Below, piece after piece: positions 26,011-34,818 of a DNA stretch of 64,000 bases. The DNA comes from Sediminibacterium salmoneum NBRC 103935 (GTDB lineage Bacteria > Bacteroidota > Bacteroidia > Chitinophagales > Chitinophagaceae), in the NCBI RefSeq assembly GCF_000511175.1, contig NZ_KI866530.1:178094-242093 (forward strand). Reading direction: 5' to 3'. Each line of letters opens with the position of its first letter. Within the stretch, counting starts at the first letter, position 1. The notes below the pieces were generated by a model. It searched no databases and was not told the origin of the DNA. It was given only the letters and a program-made list of their open reading frames with translations. The position numbers were made by a program, and so were the translations under genes.

Positions 26011-27387
26011 ATGATAACTGTAATTATTCCCACATTAAATGAAGAAGAGACTATACAAAGTGTTATTCAGTTTGCATGGTCGCAACCCCAGGTAACCGAA
26101 GTGGTAGTGGTTGATGATAAGTCTATTGATGCAACTGTTGCCATTGCTGTAGCTAACGGTGCTAAAGTAATAACCAGTACAAAATTGGGTAAAGGGTCTT
26201 CTATGAAAGACGGGGTTTTGTTTGCCTCTAATCCTATCGTTGCATTTCTGGATGGTGATATAGATCCTTATCCGCATTATACTATTAAATTGTTAACTGA
26301 TCCTATTTTAAATGGGGAAGTTGATTTTGTAAAATCCTCCTTCAGCAGAAATGCCGGCAGGGTAACTGAATTGGCCGCCAAACCACTGTTGAGTATTTTT
26401 TTTCCTGAATTATTAAGGTTCAGTCAGCCACTAAGCGGAATGATAGCAGGTAAGAAAAAGTTGCTGGAACAACTGGATTTTCGTGAGGATTACGGGGTGG
26501 ATATTGGTATTTTAATAGACATGTATCTGATGAATGCAAAAATGAAAGAAGTAGAAATTGGATACATAGAAAATAAAAGTAAACCCTGGCAGGCTTTAGG
26601 AAAAATGAGTAAAGAAGTAGCTCAGACTATTATTGTTAAAGCGGCCAATTCTAATAATCCCAGGTATAATTTTGAAGAACTGGGTGTGCTAAATGAAATC
26701 AGAACCCAAATGGAACTGGCGTTAAGCGCCAATCTGGGTTCTATGGAAAAACTGATTGTATTTGATATGGACAATACTTTGTTGCGAGGCAGATTTATAG
26801 ATGCCTGTGCTGAAAGATTCGATTTTAAAACATCACTGATGAATATCAGGTCCTCTGAGAGTAATCCGATTTTGCTTACCAAACATATTGCTACCCTTTT
26901 AAGGGGAAAGACTCACCAGGAATTAATTGAGCTTGCCGACCAGATTCCCGTTGTAGATGGAACAGCTGAAATAATAAAGGAACTGAAAGACAGAGGATAT
27001 ATTATTGGTATTATCTCTGATAGTTATGATTGTATTACCCATCATGTAAAAAATAAATTGGGAATGGATTTTTCATTGTCGAATGAACTTGAGTTTTCTA
27101 AAGGTGTTTGTACAGGAGAAGTGAAAATTCCCTCTTTTTTATTTAACAATGGAAAAAGTGTATGCCGGCATTCACTTTGTAAGACCAATGCAGTACTTAG
27201 CTTATTGGAAAAATATCAGATTCCCAAAGAAAATTGTATTGCCATAGGGGATAGTATGAATGATCTTTGCATGATTAAAGAAGCGGGTCTGGGAATTGCT
27301 TTCTGTTCACAGGATGAATTATTGAATCATCATGCAGATATCATTCTGAAAGAACAAAGTTTTGCTGAATTGCTTTCTATTGCATAG
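26011..27387 (+). CDS. Fused family-2-like glycosyltransferase (GpgS-like) and HAD phosphatase
   Basis: 458 residues in two domains. Residues 1 to about 215: nucleotide-sugar glycosyltransferase with IPTLNEEETI, VVVVDDKSIDAT and the metal-binding FLDGDID (81-83). GRVTELAAKPLLSIFFPEL, QPLSGMIAGKKK and YGVDIGILID match the glucosyl-3-phosphoglycerate synthase (GpgS/GT81) pattern. Residues about 245-458: SerB-like HAD phosphatase with FDMDNT (Asp252, Asp254), ISDSYD and GDSMND. If both work in sequence the product would be glucosylglycerate, a compatible solute. This is inference; the substrate is not proven. A TTG at 25987 in frame is not preferred over ATG 26011. Confidence 0.85.
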   Translation: MITVIIPTLNEEETIQSVIQFAWSQPQVTEVVVVDDKSIDATVAIAVANGAKVITSTKLGKGSSMKDGVLFASNPIVAFLDGDIDPYPHYTIKLLTDPILNGEVDFVKSSFSRNAGRVTELAAKPLLSIFFPELLRFSQPLSGMIAGKKKLLEQLDFREDYGVDIGILIDMYLMNAKMKEVEIGYIENKSKPWQALGKMSKEVAQTIIVKAANSNNPRYNFEELGVLNEIRTQMELALSANLGSMEKLIVFDMDNTLLRGRFIDACAERFDFKTSLMNIRSSESNPILLTKHIATLLRGKTHQELIELADQIPVVDGTAEIIKELKDRGYIIGIISDSYDCITHHVKNKLGMDFSLSNELEFSKGVCTGEVKIPSFLFNNGKSVCRHSLCKTNAVLSLLEKYQIPKENCIAIGDSMNDLCMIKEAGLGIAFCSQDELLNHHADIILKEQSFAELLSIA

Positions 27388-27492
27388 CTTATTTAGATAT
27401 TGTCAGAATAGACGAGCGCGAAGTATTTTAATGGTTTTTTGTTTAAATTTAATTGAGTTTACCTACAGTTCACATTAAAATCTGCACAAGTC

Positions 27493-28155
27493 TTGAATAA
27501 TTTCTTCACCATTCTTCCCGACCTGATTGGGACTTTTGCCTTTGCCATGAGTGGCATTAAAATGGCTTCCCGAAAAAATGTTGACTGGTTTGGGGCATTT
27601 ATGATTGGACTAGTTACTGCCATTGGTGGAGGAACAGTGAGGGATTTATTGTTAGATGTAACTCCTTTCTGGATGCTTGATAGCCGCTATTTTATTACTA
27701 CCGGTGTTGCTTTGCTGGCAACTTTGGTTTTTAAGGAAAAACTGATGCGCTGGACCAATACCCTTTTTTTATTTGATACCATAGGATTGGGATTGGTTAC
27801 GATTATCGGTATTTCCAAATGTATGGATGCCGGCTTTCCTTTCTGGGTTTGTATTGTTATGGGAACCATCACTGGTTCTATAGGAGGCGTATTAAGAGAT
27901 GTTCTGTTAAATGAAGTTCCCTTACTATTACAAAAAGATATCTATGCAATGGCATGTGTGATTGGTGGTCTGTCATATTTTTTGTTATTGGAAATAAATA
28001 TGACGAAAGATTTGGCTGCGCCTCTTGCTGCAATCATTGTGATGCTGGTAAGATTGATTGCCATTCAGTTTCATATTCATTTACCTGTATTAAAATCTGT
28101 TCACGACAAAGAAGCTGATGATTCATTTCTTAATAATAAACCTCCCCAACAATGA
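27493..28155 (+). CDS. TRIC-type (YicG/UPF0126) cation channel protein
   Basis: 220 residues, seven hydrophobic segments in two three-helix repeats plus one. Each repeat carries the family's glycine-rich RD motif: GGGTVRDLL in the first and GGVLRDVLL in the second. Prokaryotic members are trimeric potassium-permeable channels; the family also had the older name UPF0126. The start is TTG, right at the usual N-terminus. It overlaps the next gene through ATGA, so both are probably coupled. Confidence 0.9.
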   Translation: MNNFFTILPDLIGTFAFAMSGIKMASRKNVDWFGAFMIGLVTAIGGGTVRDLLLDVTPFWMLDSRYFITTGVALLATLVFKEKLMRWTNTLFLFDTIGLGLVTIIGISKCMDAGFPFWVCIVMGTITGSIGGVLRDVLLNEVPLLLQKDIYAMACVIGGLSYFLLLEINMTKDLAAPLAAIIVMLVRLIAIQFHIHLPVLKSVHDKEADDSFLNNKPPQQ

Positions 28156-28640
28156 AACCTATTAAAATTGAAGTAAAATGGGCTATTCTATTTTCTATCA
28201 TGACCTTGCTCTGGATGGTAATGGAGAAGGTTTCGGGTTTACATGGTAAGTATATCGATTACCATTTATACCTCACCAATTTATTTGCTATCCCCGCTAT
28301 CTGGATGATGGTACTGGCTTTGAAAGAAAAAAAGAAACTGGATTATGCTGGTGATATTACTTATGTACAGGGATTGGTTTCAGGGATTTACCTTTCATTG
28401 ATTATTGCGGCTTTAACACCTTTAACTCAATGGATTACTACTTATGTAATTACTCCTGAGTATTTCCCCAACGTTATTAAACGATCGGTTGAAATTGGGT
28501 ACTATAAAACAACGGAAGAAGCTGTTGCTAATTTTAATTACAAGAATTATGCAATACAGGGTACCATTGCTGCATTTGTTATGGGGCTATTGACAACAGC
28601 GATCGCCATGATTTTTATCAGAACCAAAAAATCTGCTTAA
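28152..28640 (+). CDS. DUF4199 membrane protein
   Basis: 162 residues, four hydrophobic segments. KWAILFSIMTLLWMVMEKVSGLH, the interhelical YVQGLVSGIYLSLIIAAL and VIKRSVEIGYYKTTEEAVANFNY match DUF4199, a Bacteroidota membrane family of unknown role. Start overlaps the channel gene stop (ATGA). Its TAA shares the TTAA palindrome with the convergent metZ. Confidence 0.88.
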   Translation: MKPIKIEVKWAILFSIMTLLWMVMEKVSGLHGKYIDYHLYLTNLFAIPAIWMMVLALKEKKKLDYAGDITYVQGLVSGIYLSLIIAALTPLTQWITTYVITPEYFPNVIKRSVEIGYYKTTEEAVANFNYKNYAIQGTIAAFVMGLLTTAIAMIFIRTKKSA

Positions 28641-29797
28641 GCCAAAGCCTGTAAAATATCGGCCAGAATATCTTCTTTATTTTCCAGGCCTACACTGATT
28701 CGGATAAGGCCAGGCGTAATGTTTACAGCCTGCCTTTCCGCTTCTGTTAATTTCGCATGTGTAGTGCTGGCCGGGTGAGAAGCAATGCTTCTGGTGTCTC
28801 CCAAATTAGCAGTTAGTGAGAGCATTTGCAGTTGGTCTAAAAATTTTCTGCCGGCTTCAATCCCCCCCTTTAATTCAAAGCAAACAATACCGCCACCATT
28901 TTTCATTTGCTTCACAGCAATAGGATGATGCGGATGCGAAGGCAGGAATGGATATTTCAATTGTGCAATAGCAGGATGGTTTTCTAATGCCCTTGCCAGA
29001 TACAAGGCATTGGCTGCATGCCTTTCCATTCTTACATCCAGGGTTTCTAAACTCTTGCTCAATACCCAGGCATTAAAAGGAGACAATGCAGGTCCTGTAC
29101 TTCGGCAGAACAGATAAATTTCTTTGATCAATTCTTTTTTACCTACTACCGCTCCCCCTAAAACACGGCCCTGTCCGTCGAGCCATTTGGTGGCAGAATG
29201 AACTACCAGGTCGGCTCCAAAATCAATGGGCGTCTGGTTTACAGGCGTAGCAAAGCAGTTGTCTACATTTAGTATGATATTGTGTTTTCTGGCAATCTTA
29301 CCAATCATTTCCAGGTCTAATACTTCCAGTCCGGGATTGGTTGGGGTTTCCAGGTAAATCATTTTGGTATTGGGGGTAATGGCTGCTTCCCAGTCTTCAG
29401 CAGTTGCATTGGCGTCTATGTATCCGTATTCAATTCCATATTTGGGCAGGTATTTGGAAATAACCGTATGAGTGCTTCCGAATATAGAATTACAGGATAG
29501 TAGTCGGTCGCCTTGTTTCAACAGGGCCATAAAGGATCCGAATACAGCACTCATGCCGGAAGCAGTTGCATAACCGGCTTCTGCACCTTCCAGCGCAACT
29601 AGTTTATCAATGAACTCCTGAACAGAAGGATTGCTGAATCTGGAATAAATATTATCATCCGATTCATCAGCAAATGCGGCTCTCATTTCTTCTGCATTAT
29701 CAAAACAAAAGCTGCTGGTTAAAAACATAGGAGTGGAGTGTTCCATTTCACTGGTTCGCTCTGTCTGAATTCGGATGGCTTTTGTTTCTTTTTTCAT
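28637..29797 (-). CDS. metZ: O-succinyl/acetylhomoserine sulfhydrylase (Cys/Met PLP enzyme)
   Basis: 386 residues, PLP-dependent transsulfuration family. It makes homocysteine from activated homoserine and sulfide. PLP lysine Lys204 lies in HSATKWLDGQGR; YSRFSNPSV, the loop YATASGMSAVFG and ETPTNPGLEVLD are the usual cofactor-binding blocks. The LDGQGRVLGG segment is the MetZ type. It is divergent from metX (75 bases apart), the enzyme that supplies O-acylhomoserine, so the acyl donor here is probably acetyl, despite the family name. Confidence 0.92.
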   Translation of the reverse strand: MKKETKAIRIQTERTSEMEHSTPMFLTSSFCFDNAEEMRAAFADESDDNIYSRFSNPSVQEFIDKLVALEGAEAGYATASGMSAVFGSFMALLKQGDRLLSCNSIFGSTHTVISKYLPKYGIEYGYIDANATAEDWEAAITPNTKMIYLETPTNPGLEVLDLEMIGKIARKHNIILNVDNCFATPVNQTPIDFGADLVVHSATKWLDGQGRVLGGAVVGKKELIKEIYLFCRSTGPALSPFNAWVLSKSLETLDVRMERHAANALYLARALENHPAIAQLKYPFLPSHPHHPIAVKQMKNGGGIVCFELKGGIEAGRKFLDQLQMLSLTANLGDTRSIASHPASTTHAKLTEAERQAVNITPGLIRISVGLENKEDILADILQALA

Positions 29798-29872
29798 CTG
29801 TTGCCGCTGCTTTTAAAAATTTACATAAAGGTACGCTTCAGTTGTCTTTATTTTGCGTAAGAATTCCAGCCA

Positions 29873-30895
29873 ATGGCATTACAGACTTTTACCCATACAG
29901 CCCCTTTTGTGTTAGAGAGTGGTTCCAGCATCCCGGAGCTAAAGATTGCCTATTATACATACGGCAACTACGTTTCAGGTACATCCAAAGTGGTGTGGAT
30001 CTGTCATGCATTAACAGCCAATGCGGATGCAGCAGATTGGTGGAAGGGATTGGTTGGCAATGATTTTTTAATTAATCCTTCTGATTATTTTATTGTTTGT
30101 GCCAATATCATCGGTTCCTGTTATGGGTCTACGGGTCCTTTGAGTATGAATCCTGCGACGCAGACTCCCTATTATTCTGATTTCCCGATGGTGACCATCA
30201 GAGATATGGTAAAAGCCCATATGGCATTAAGGGTGCATTTGGGTATTGATCAGATTAATTTATTGATGGGTGGAAGCATGGGTGGCTATCAGGTGCTTGA
30301 ATGGGCTTTGATGGAACCGGAATTAATCAAGAAGCTTTTTTTAATTGCTACTTCTCCTTCTGAATCTGCCTGGGGTGTTGCGGTGCATACAGCACAACGC
30401 CTGGCCATAGAAGCAGACGGTACCTGGAAAGACCATACTACAATCGCGGGTGCTGCCGGACTAAAAGCAGCCAGAGCCATTGGCATGCTTACCTATCGGA
30501 ACTATGCTACCTTTCAGGAAAGACAAACCGATCCCGATCCTGAAAAGATTGATGGATTCAAAGCTTCCTCCTATATCAATTATCAGGGCGACAAACTGGT
30601 GAACCGATTCAATGCCTACAGTTATTGGTTGCTTACCAAAGCCATGGACAGTCATCACCTGGCAAGGGGCAGAGGGGGCGACTTAGCTAAGGCATTAAGC
30701 CAGATTCAACAACCTACTTTGATTATTGGAATTGATTCTGATATTCTTTGCCCAATAGCAGAACAGGAATTCATGGCCAATCATATGCCGGATGCGCAGT
30801 TGCATATTATTGACTCTACTTATGGACACGATGGATTCATCATTGAAACACAGCAAATCACTTCCTTGCTGGCTCCCTTTGTGAATGGGCTATAG
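29873..30895 (+). CDS. metX: Homoserine O-acetyltransferase
   Basis: 340 residues, alpha/beta hydrolase fold. It acylates homoserine with acetyl-CoA, the first committed step of methionine synthesis. Nucleophile Ser135 in GGSMGG, acid Asp in IGIDSDILCP and His in YGHDGF complete the triad; CHALTANADAADWW is the oxyanion-region block. Length is slightly short of 350-380 but complete. The 75-base gap to metZ is too short for a SAM riboswitch and none was seen. Its stop shares CTATAG with the convergent acylase. Confidence 0.94.
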   Translation: MALQTFTHTAPFVLESGSSIPELKIAYYTYGNYVSGTSKVVWICHALTANADAADWWKGLVGNDFLINPSDYFIVCANIIGSCYGSTGPLSMNPATQTPYYSDFPMVTIRDMVKAHMALRVHLGIDQINLLMGGSMGGYQVLEWALMEPELIKKLFLIATSPSESAWGVAVHTAQRLAIEADGTWKDHTTIAGAAGLKAARAIGMLTYRNYATFQERQTDPDPEKIDGFKASSYINYQGDKLVNRFNAYSYWLLTKAMDSHHLARGRGGDLAKALSQIQQPTLIIGIDSDILCPIAEQEFMANHMPDAQLHIIDSTYGHDGFIIETQQITSLLAPFVNGL

Positions 30896-32959
30896 CGGGT
30901 GATATTTTTTTACAGCCTGCTGATAAACCAATTCTTTGTTTAAAGTCATGGGTTTGGTTTTCTGTTCCACAAACATTTGCATCTGATCGGTATAGTGGGG
31001 CGAATCTTTTCTTGCGGAAGCACCATAAACGTTCAGCGATTCAATGATGGGTCCATCTTTCGTAAATTTCACCAGTTCAATGTAAGCATCTCCCTGATTG
31101 CCTTTGTATAGGCCGTCTTTATATGGAATGGAGTACATGGGAGCTAACTGATCAGGCAATCCTGGTAGCGGAAGGGCTAGATTTCCTCGAACCAGTTTCT
31201 GTACATCACCCAATTGTAAATTGGTTCTGCTGAATTGCTGCAGCATAGTGGCTTTCGCAGATCTGAGGATTTCAGCTGCATCTTCCAATGATATGAAACC
31301 TTGTTTCATGTACTTGCTGCGCTTGGGAACAATATCATGATACACCATAAAGAAAGTACCTGCCCCAATATTAGTGGCGTCGCCTTTTTTGTCCCAGTTT
31401 TTAAGTTGCACTACTAAATCTGCTATGTCAGGATATTTTGTTTCATCTAATAGAAATAAGCTATCAATATTATAGGGGAAGTAAAAGGTGGAGGGGAACT
31501 GCCGGTCAAACTTGATTCGCTTAAAATCTTCATAGCTCACTTTATTCAGGGGTTGCAATAAAGCTTCAAAACGCTTGCTGCGGTTGTTTTCCAGGGTTTC
31601 ATATCCCATCGTAATGTCGGTAACCACAGGGTTTTCCTTTCCCTCTGTAGAATGAAAAGGAGAGTGGTTGGTATTGTACACAAAACCAGTTGTTGGTTGC
31701 AAAACCTGAGGTAAAGCGCTGATGGGATGTAATTCATTCCATAAGGTTTTGCTGGTATTGCCGGGCAAAGTAGACTTCCAGTTATACCCTTTATTGCGGA
31801 CTGGTATTCTGCCGTTGCTGATATAATAAATAGTGTCGTATTTGTCAGCATATACAATGTTGTAGCCGGGTATGGCTCGCATTTCCAGGGCTGCTTTGAA
31901 TTCTGAAAAGTTTCTGGCCTTGTTAAAACGATACCATTGCTCCAGCCCACGGATATCCATTTGCGCCGGCATACGGATAGAGAAAGTTCCTCGATCTGTT
32001 TTTATAGTTGGACCATATTTGCTCCAGTAAACAGGTCTGGAAATATTAACTTTTAATAGCTTCAGTTTCACTTTAAAAACTGCCTTTTTTTCTTCCAGAC
32101 TTTCCCAGTTTCCATCAAATAAATATTGGTTCTTGTTTTTAGCATGCATTTCCAATTGATATACATCTAATTTGTCAGGTTCATTTACTGTGTGTGCCCA
32201 GCCCAGATGCTCATTCACGCCATGTAAAATACTGGGAGCGCCGGGGAAATTGGCACCTAAAATATTCCACCCCTCTTCACTATTTAAATGTGCTTCGTAA
32301 AAGGCAACCGGTCCTTCCAATGGCTGGTGAGCATTGATGGCCAGATACACATTGCCGTCGGTTGTTTTTTTGCTATTGAAGGCGAATGCATTGCTCCCCT
32401 GCGTTTTAAAATTTTCCAGTAAAGGAACTGTCCCCCCGAAAATGGATGACAAAGCTTTGTCGGCTCCTGATAAAATACACAATTGCAAAACCGAATACCG
32501 GATCATGTCTTTGGGCGTAACCGGGAAAAGATTTTTTAATAAGACTTCTTTCTTATGCTTTTCTGCGTAGGCATTCAAACCCTCACAATATCCCTGTAAT
32601 ACTTTTTTAAAATCGGCTGAGAGGTCTGTGTCAAAACGGTCATCCACCAGCTCAGGAATTCTGAGTAAGCGCACGATATAATCCACTTGTGCCCCTTCCT
32701 TTCCTTTGTACTGGGCCAGCATGCCTTTCCCAGCCATTAAGGATTGTTGTATCGTAGCAAAATCATCTTCTGCATGTGCCCAGGCAAGTCCGTAGGCAAC
32801 GGATGCATCTGTCTTTCCGAAAATATGCGGCACGCCCCATTTATCACGAATAATATCGATTTGATTGGGGTTTATTGGTCTTTCTAATTCTAAATTAATC
32901 TGGGCCTGAAGAGGGTATGAACCAATAATACAAATTAGAAAAAATACAATGCGACGCAT
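30890..32959 (-). CDS. Penicillin-acylase family (Ntn) hydrolase
   Basis: 689 residues with a signal peptide (MRRIVFFLICIIGSYPLQAQ). Periplasmic or outer-membrane-facing amidase precursor that cleaves itself into alpha and beta chains. The new N-terminal nucleophile of the beta chain is Ser189 in the block QGSNAFAFNSKKT, followed by NAHQPLEGP. Family members hydrolyse acyl-homoserine lactones, beta-lactam side chains or other N-acyl amides; the substrate cannot be read from the sequence. It is convergent with metX and divergent from the small protein at 33051. Confidence 0.93.
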   Translation of the reverse strand: MRRIVFFLICIIGSYPLQAQINLELERPINPNQIDIIRDKWGVPHIFGKTDASVAYGLAWAHAEDDFATIQQSLMAGKGMLAQYKGKEGAQVDYIVRLLRIPELVDDRFDTDLSADFKKVLQGYCEGLNAYAEKHKKEVLLKNLFPVTPKDMIRYSVLQLCILSGADKALSSIFGGTVPLLENFKTQGSNAFAFNSKKTTDGNVYLAINAHQPLEGPVAFYEAHLNSEEGWNILGANFPGAPSILHGVNEHLGWAHTVNEPDKLDVYQLEMHAKNKNQYLFDGNWESLEEKKAVFKVKLKLLKVNISRPVYWSKYGPTIKTDRGTFSIRMPAQMDIRGLEQWYRFNKARNFSEFKAALEMRAIPGYNIVYADKYDTIYYISNGRIPVRNKGYNWKSTLPGNTSKTLWNELHPISALPQVLQPTTGFVYNTNHSPFHSTEGKENPVVTDITMGYETLENNRSKRFEALLQPLNKVSYEDFKRIKFDRQFPSTFYFPYNIDSLFLLDETKYPDIADLVVQLKNWDKKGDATNIGAGTFFMVYHDIVPKRSKYMKQGFISLEDAAEILRSAKATMLQQFSRTNLQLGDVQKLVRGNLALPLPGLPDQLAPMYSIPYKDGLYKGNQGDAYIELVKFTKDGPIIESLNVYGASARKDSPHYTDQMQMFVEQKTKPMTLNKELVYQQAVKKYHPL

Positions 32960-32979
32960 AAAATGTTTTTTGTTCTTAA

Positions 32980-32987
32980 CAAAACTA
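32980..32987 (-). promoter_or_regulatory. Candidate -7 promoter element for the acylase gene
   Basis: Reads TAGTTTTG on the minus strand, matching TAnnTTTG, about 20 bases before the acylase start. No obvious -33. Confidence 0.45.
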
Positions 32988-33027
32988 AGGGGATAAGGTT
33001 GATTGAACTAAATTGGTTTGCTCCTGT

Positions 33028-33035
33028 TATCTTTG
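33028..33035 (+). promoter_or_regulatory. Candidate promoter of the DUF6728-like gene
   Basis: TATCTTTG matches the TAnnTTTG -7 consensus exactly. A TTG at 33003-33005 lies 22 bases upstream as a possible -33. The start codon is 15 bases downstream. Confidence 0.55.
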
Positions 33036-33050
33036 TACAAATTTTACATC

Positions 33051-33227
33051 ATGGGCATCTGGAATCAAATTCAGCAATACTTATTTATCAAGAAAGCAGA
33101 CCCTGACGCTCCCAAATCTCAGTGGATGAAATACATGCACGGAATGAACCGTGTTTCCTTGGTTATGTTTTTACTGGCGGTGATTTTCATTCTGGTAAAG
33201 CAGGTCATTATACCGATGTTACGCTAA
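33051..33227 (+). CDS. Small membrane protein (DUF6728-like)
   Basis: 58 residues from ATG 33051: a short soluble part with IKKADPDAPKSQWMKYMHG, then one membrane helix RVSLVMFLLAVIFILVKQVI. The pattern of a YLF-KKxDPxAP segment followed by MHGxNR and a single helix fits DUF6728, a Bacteroidota family of unknown role; this is from memory. A longer TTG start at 33018 would add 11 residues, but it lies upstream of the -7 promoter element and so would not be transcribed from it. Confidence 0.7.
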   Translation: MGIWNQIQQYLFIKKADPDAPKSQWMKYMHGMNRVSLVMFLLAVIFILVKQVIIPMLR

Positions 33228-33257
33228 GTTTTCATTTGCGTTAAAGCTGATTATTCA

Positions 33258-34361
33258 TTACATCTTTTGCAGAAATTCCATTATCAAATGGGCTGCATTT
33301 TTGGATGCATGACCACCTCCCGCCAATTTGGTGTAAAGCTCTTGGTACTCCGATTTTAGTTCGCTGATTTTTTCGGGATTGCTGGTGATAAATTGCAACT
33401 CCCTCACCAGGTTAGCAGTGTTTAGCTCATCCTGAATCAATTCCTTTACAATCTCTTTGTCCATGATTAAATTCACCAATGAAATGAATTTAATTTTTAC
33501 CAATCTCTTGGCAATCTGGTAACTGATGGAACTGCCTTTGTAGCATACGATTTCCGGCACACCGAACAAAGCAGTCTCAAGTGTGGCCGTGCCGCTGGTA
33601 ACCAATGCAGCAGTTGACTGTGATAACAAAGAATAGGTACTGTCTTTTACCACTTTTACGTTTTGCTGCCCCTCTAAGAACGGTTCGTAAAATGCATCAT
33701 CCTGGCCCGGTGCCTGCGCTACCACAAATTCATATTGTGGAAACTTATCTGCAACACTCAACATGATAGGCAGTTTTTTGGCAATTTCCTGTTTGCGGCT
33801 TCCTGGCAATAAAGCGATAATTGGTTTTATATCAGACTGATTGGCCGATTTGAATTTTTCAATGACTTCAATGAGCGGATGCCCTACATAATGCACATCC
33901 CAGTTCCATTGTTGGGCGAAATAGTTTTTTTCAAAAGGTAAAATGCAAAGCATCAGATCGATGCAGGTCTTCATTTTTTTTACTCTGTTGGCTTTCCAGG
34001 CCCAAACCTGTGGTGCAATATAGTATACCACTTTAATGCCTTTTTTCTTGGCCCATTCGGCAATTCTTAAATTAAATCCAGGATAGTCAATTAAGATTAA
34101 AACATCGGGTTGATAGTTCAAGATGTCCTCTTTGCAGAATTTCAGATTGCCCAGAATAGTAGGCAGGTTCCTGATTACTTCAGTAAAACCCATGAATGCC
34201 AGATCTCTGTAATGCTTTACCAGATAAGCTCCGGTAGCTTGCATCAAATCTCCTCCCCAGCAACGGATATGGGCAGCCGGATTGGATAGTTGCAACTGTT
34301 TTATCAGATTACTCCCGTGCAAATCCCCACTGGCTTCTCCTGCAATTACATAGTATTTCAT
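33258..34361 (-). CDS. lpxB: Lipid-A-disaccharide synthase
   Basis: 367 residues, GT19 family. It joins UDP-2,3-diacylglucosamine to lipid X to give the lipid A disaccharide, at the inner membrane. KYYVIAGEASGDLHGSNLI at the start, DYPGFNLRIAEWAKK, YYIAPQVWAWKANRVKKM, the GHPLIE segment, LLPGSRKQEI and VTSGTATLETALFGVPEIVCYK are all family blocks. Its start lies 7 bases from the first of three operators that serve the divergent BlaI gene, so the repressor might also affect lpxB. Confidence 0.96.
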   Translation of the reverse strand: MKYYVIAGEASGDLHGSNLIKQLQLSNPAAHIRCWGGDLMQATGAYLVKHYRDLAFMGFTEVIRNLPTILGNLKFCKEDILNYQPDVLILIDYPGFNLRIAEWAKKKGIKVVYYIAPQVWAWKANRVKKMKTCIDLMLCILPFEKNYFAQQWNWDVHYVGHPLIEVIEKFKSANQSDIKPIIALLPGSRKQEIAKKLPIMLSVADKFPQYEFVVAQAPGQDDAFYEPFLEGQQNVKVVKDSTYSLLSQSTAALVTSGTATLETALFGVPEIVCYKGSSISYQIAKRLVKIKFISLVNLIMDKEIVKELIQDELNTANLVRELQFITSNPEKISELKSEYQELYTKLAGGGHASKNAAHLIMEFLQKM

Positions 34362-34367
34362 GGCGAA

Positions 34368-34424
34368 TAACTAAAAAAATAGTTAAATAACTAAAAAATT
34401 AGTTGTTAAACTAAATATTTAGTT
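34368..34424. promoter_or_regulatory. Triple BlaI-type operator between lpxB and the BlaI gene
   Basis: Three copies of AACTA-N6-TAGTT lie at 34369-34384, 34389-34404 and 34409-34424. Their centres (34376.5, 34396.5, 34416.5) are exactly 20 bases apart, about two helical turns, so repressor dimers would sit on one face of the DNA. They fill the divergent gap just ahead of the BlaI start. Autoregulation by BlaI family repressors at inverted repeats is established; the exact sites here are inferred. Confidence 0.75.
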
Positions 34425-34451
34425 ATAAGTTTACTCCTGTAAATGTACATC

Positions 34452-34814
34452 ATGAAACCATTAACCAAAGCAGAAGAGCAAATAATGCAAACCATCTGGA
34501 AGCTGGAAAGCGCTTTCCTGAAAGACATTATTGATGCACAACCCGAACCAAAGCCGCATAGCAATACCATTGCTACGATTGCAAAGATCTTAGTAGATAA
34601 AGGATTTGTTGGTGTGAATCAAATTGGAAGGGTGCATCAATATTTTCCAATTGTAACCAAAGAGGAATATTCTTCCAGTACCATTCGTAATTTAGTGGAA
34701 GGGTATTTTGAAGGGTCTTTTGCCGATGCGGTTTCCTTTATGGTAAAACAAAAAGACATCAGTGTAAAAGAGCTGGAGTTGTTATTGCAGGAAATGAAAA
34801 AATCTAAAAAATAA
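34452..34814 (+). CDS. BlaI/MecI-family transcriptional repressor
   Basis: About 120 residues with an N-terminal winged helix: KPLTKAEEQIMQTIWKLES, then HSNTIATIAKILVDKGFV and the wing HQYFPIVTKEEY. The C-terminal helices form the dimer. These repressors are inactivated by proteolysis by a partner M56 membrane protease, here the next gene (5-base gap). The ATG at 34443 would add three residues; 34452 matches the usual start. Both lie directly behind the triple operator. Confidence 0.93.
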   Translation: MKPLTKAEEQIMQTIWKLESAFLKDIIDAQPEPKPHSNTIATIAKILVDKGFVGVNQIGRVHQYFPIVTKEEYSSSTIRNLVEGYFEGSFADAVSFMVKQKDISVKELELLLQEMKKSKK

Positions 34815-34818
34815 TACT

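Noticed and set aside
29798-29872. SAM riboswitch between metZ and metX
   Set aside because: The 75-base divergent gap is too short and shows no conserved SAM-aptamer stems.
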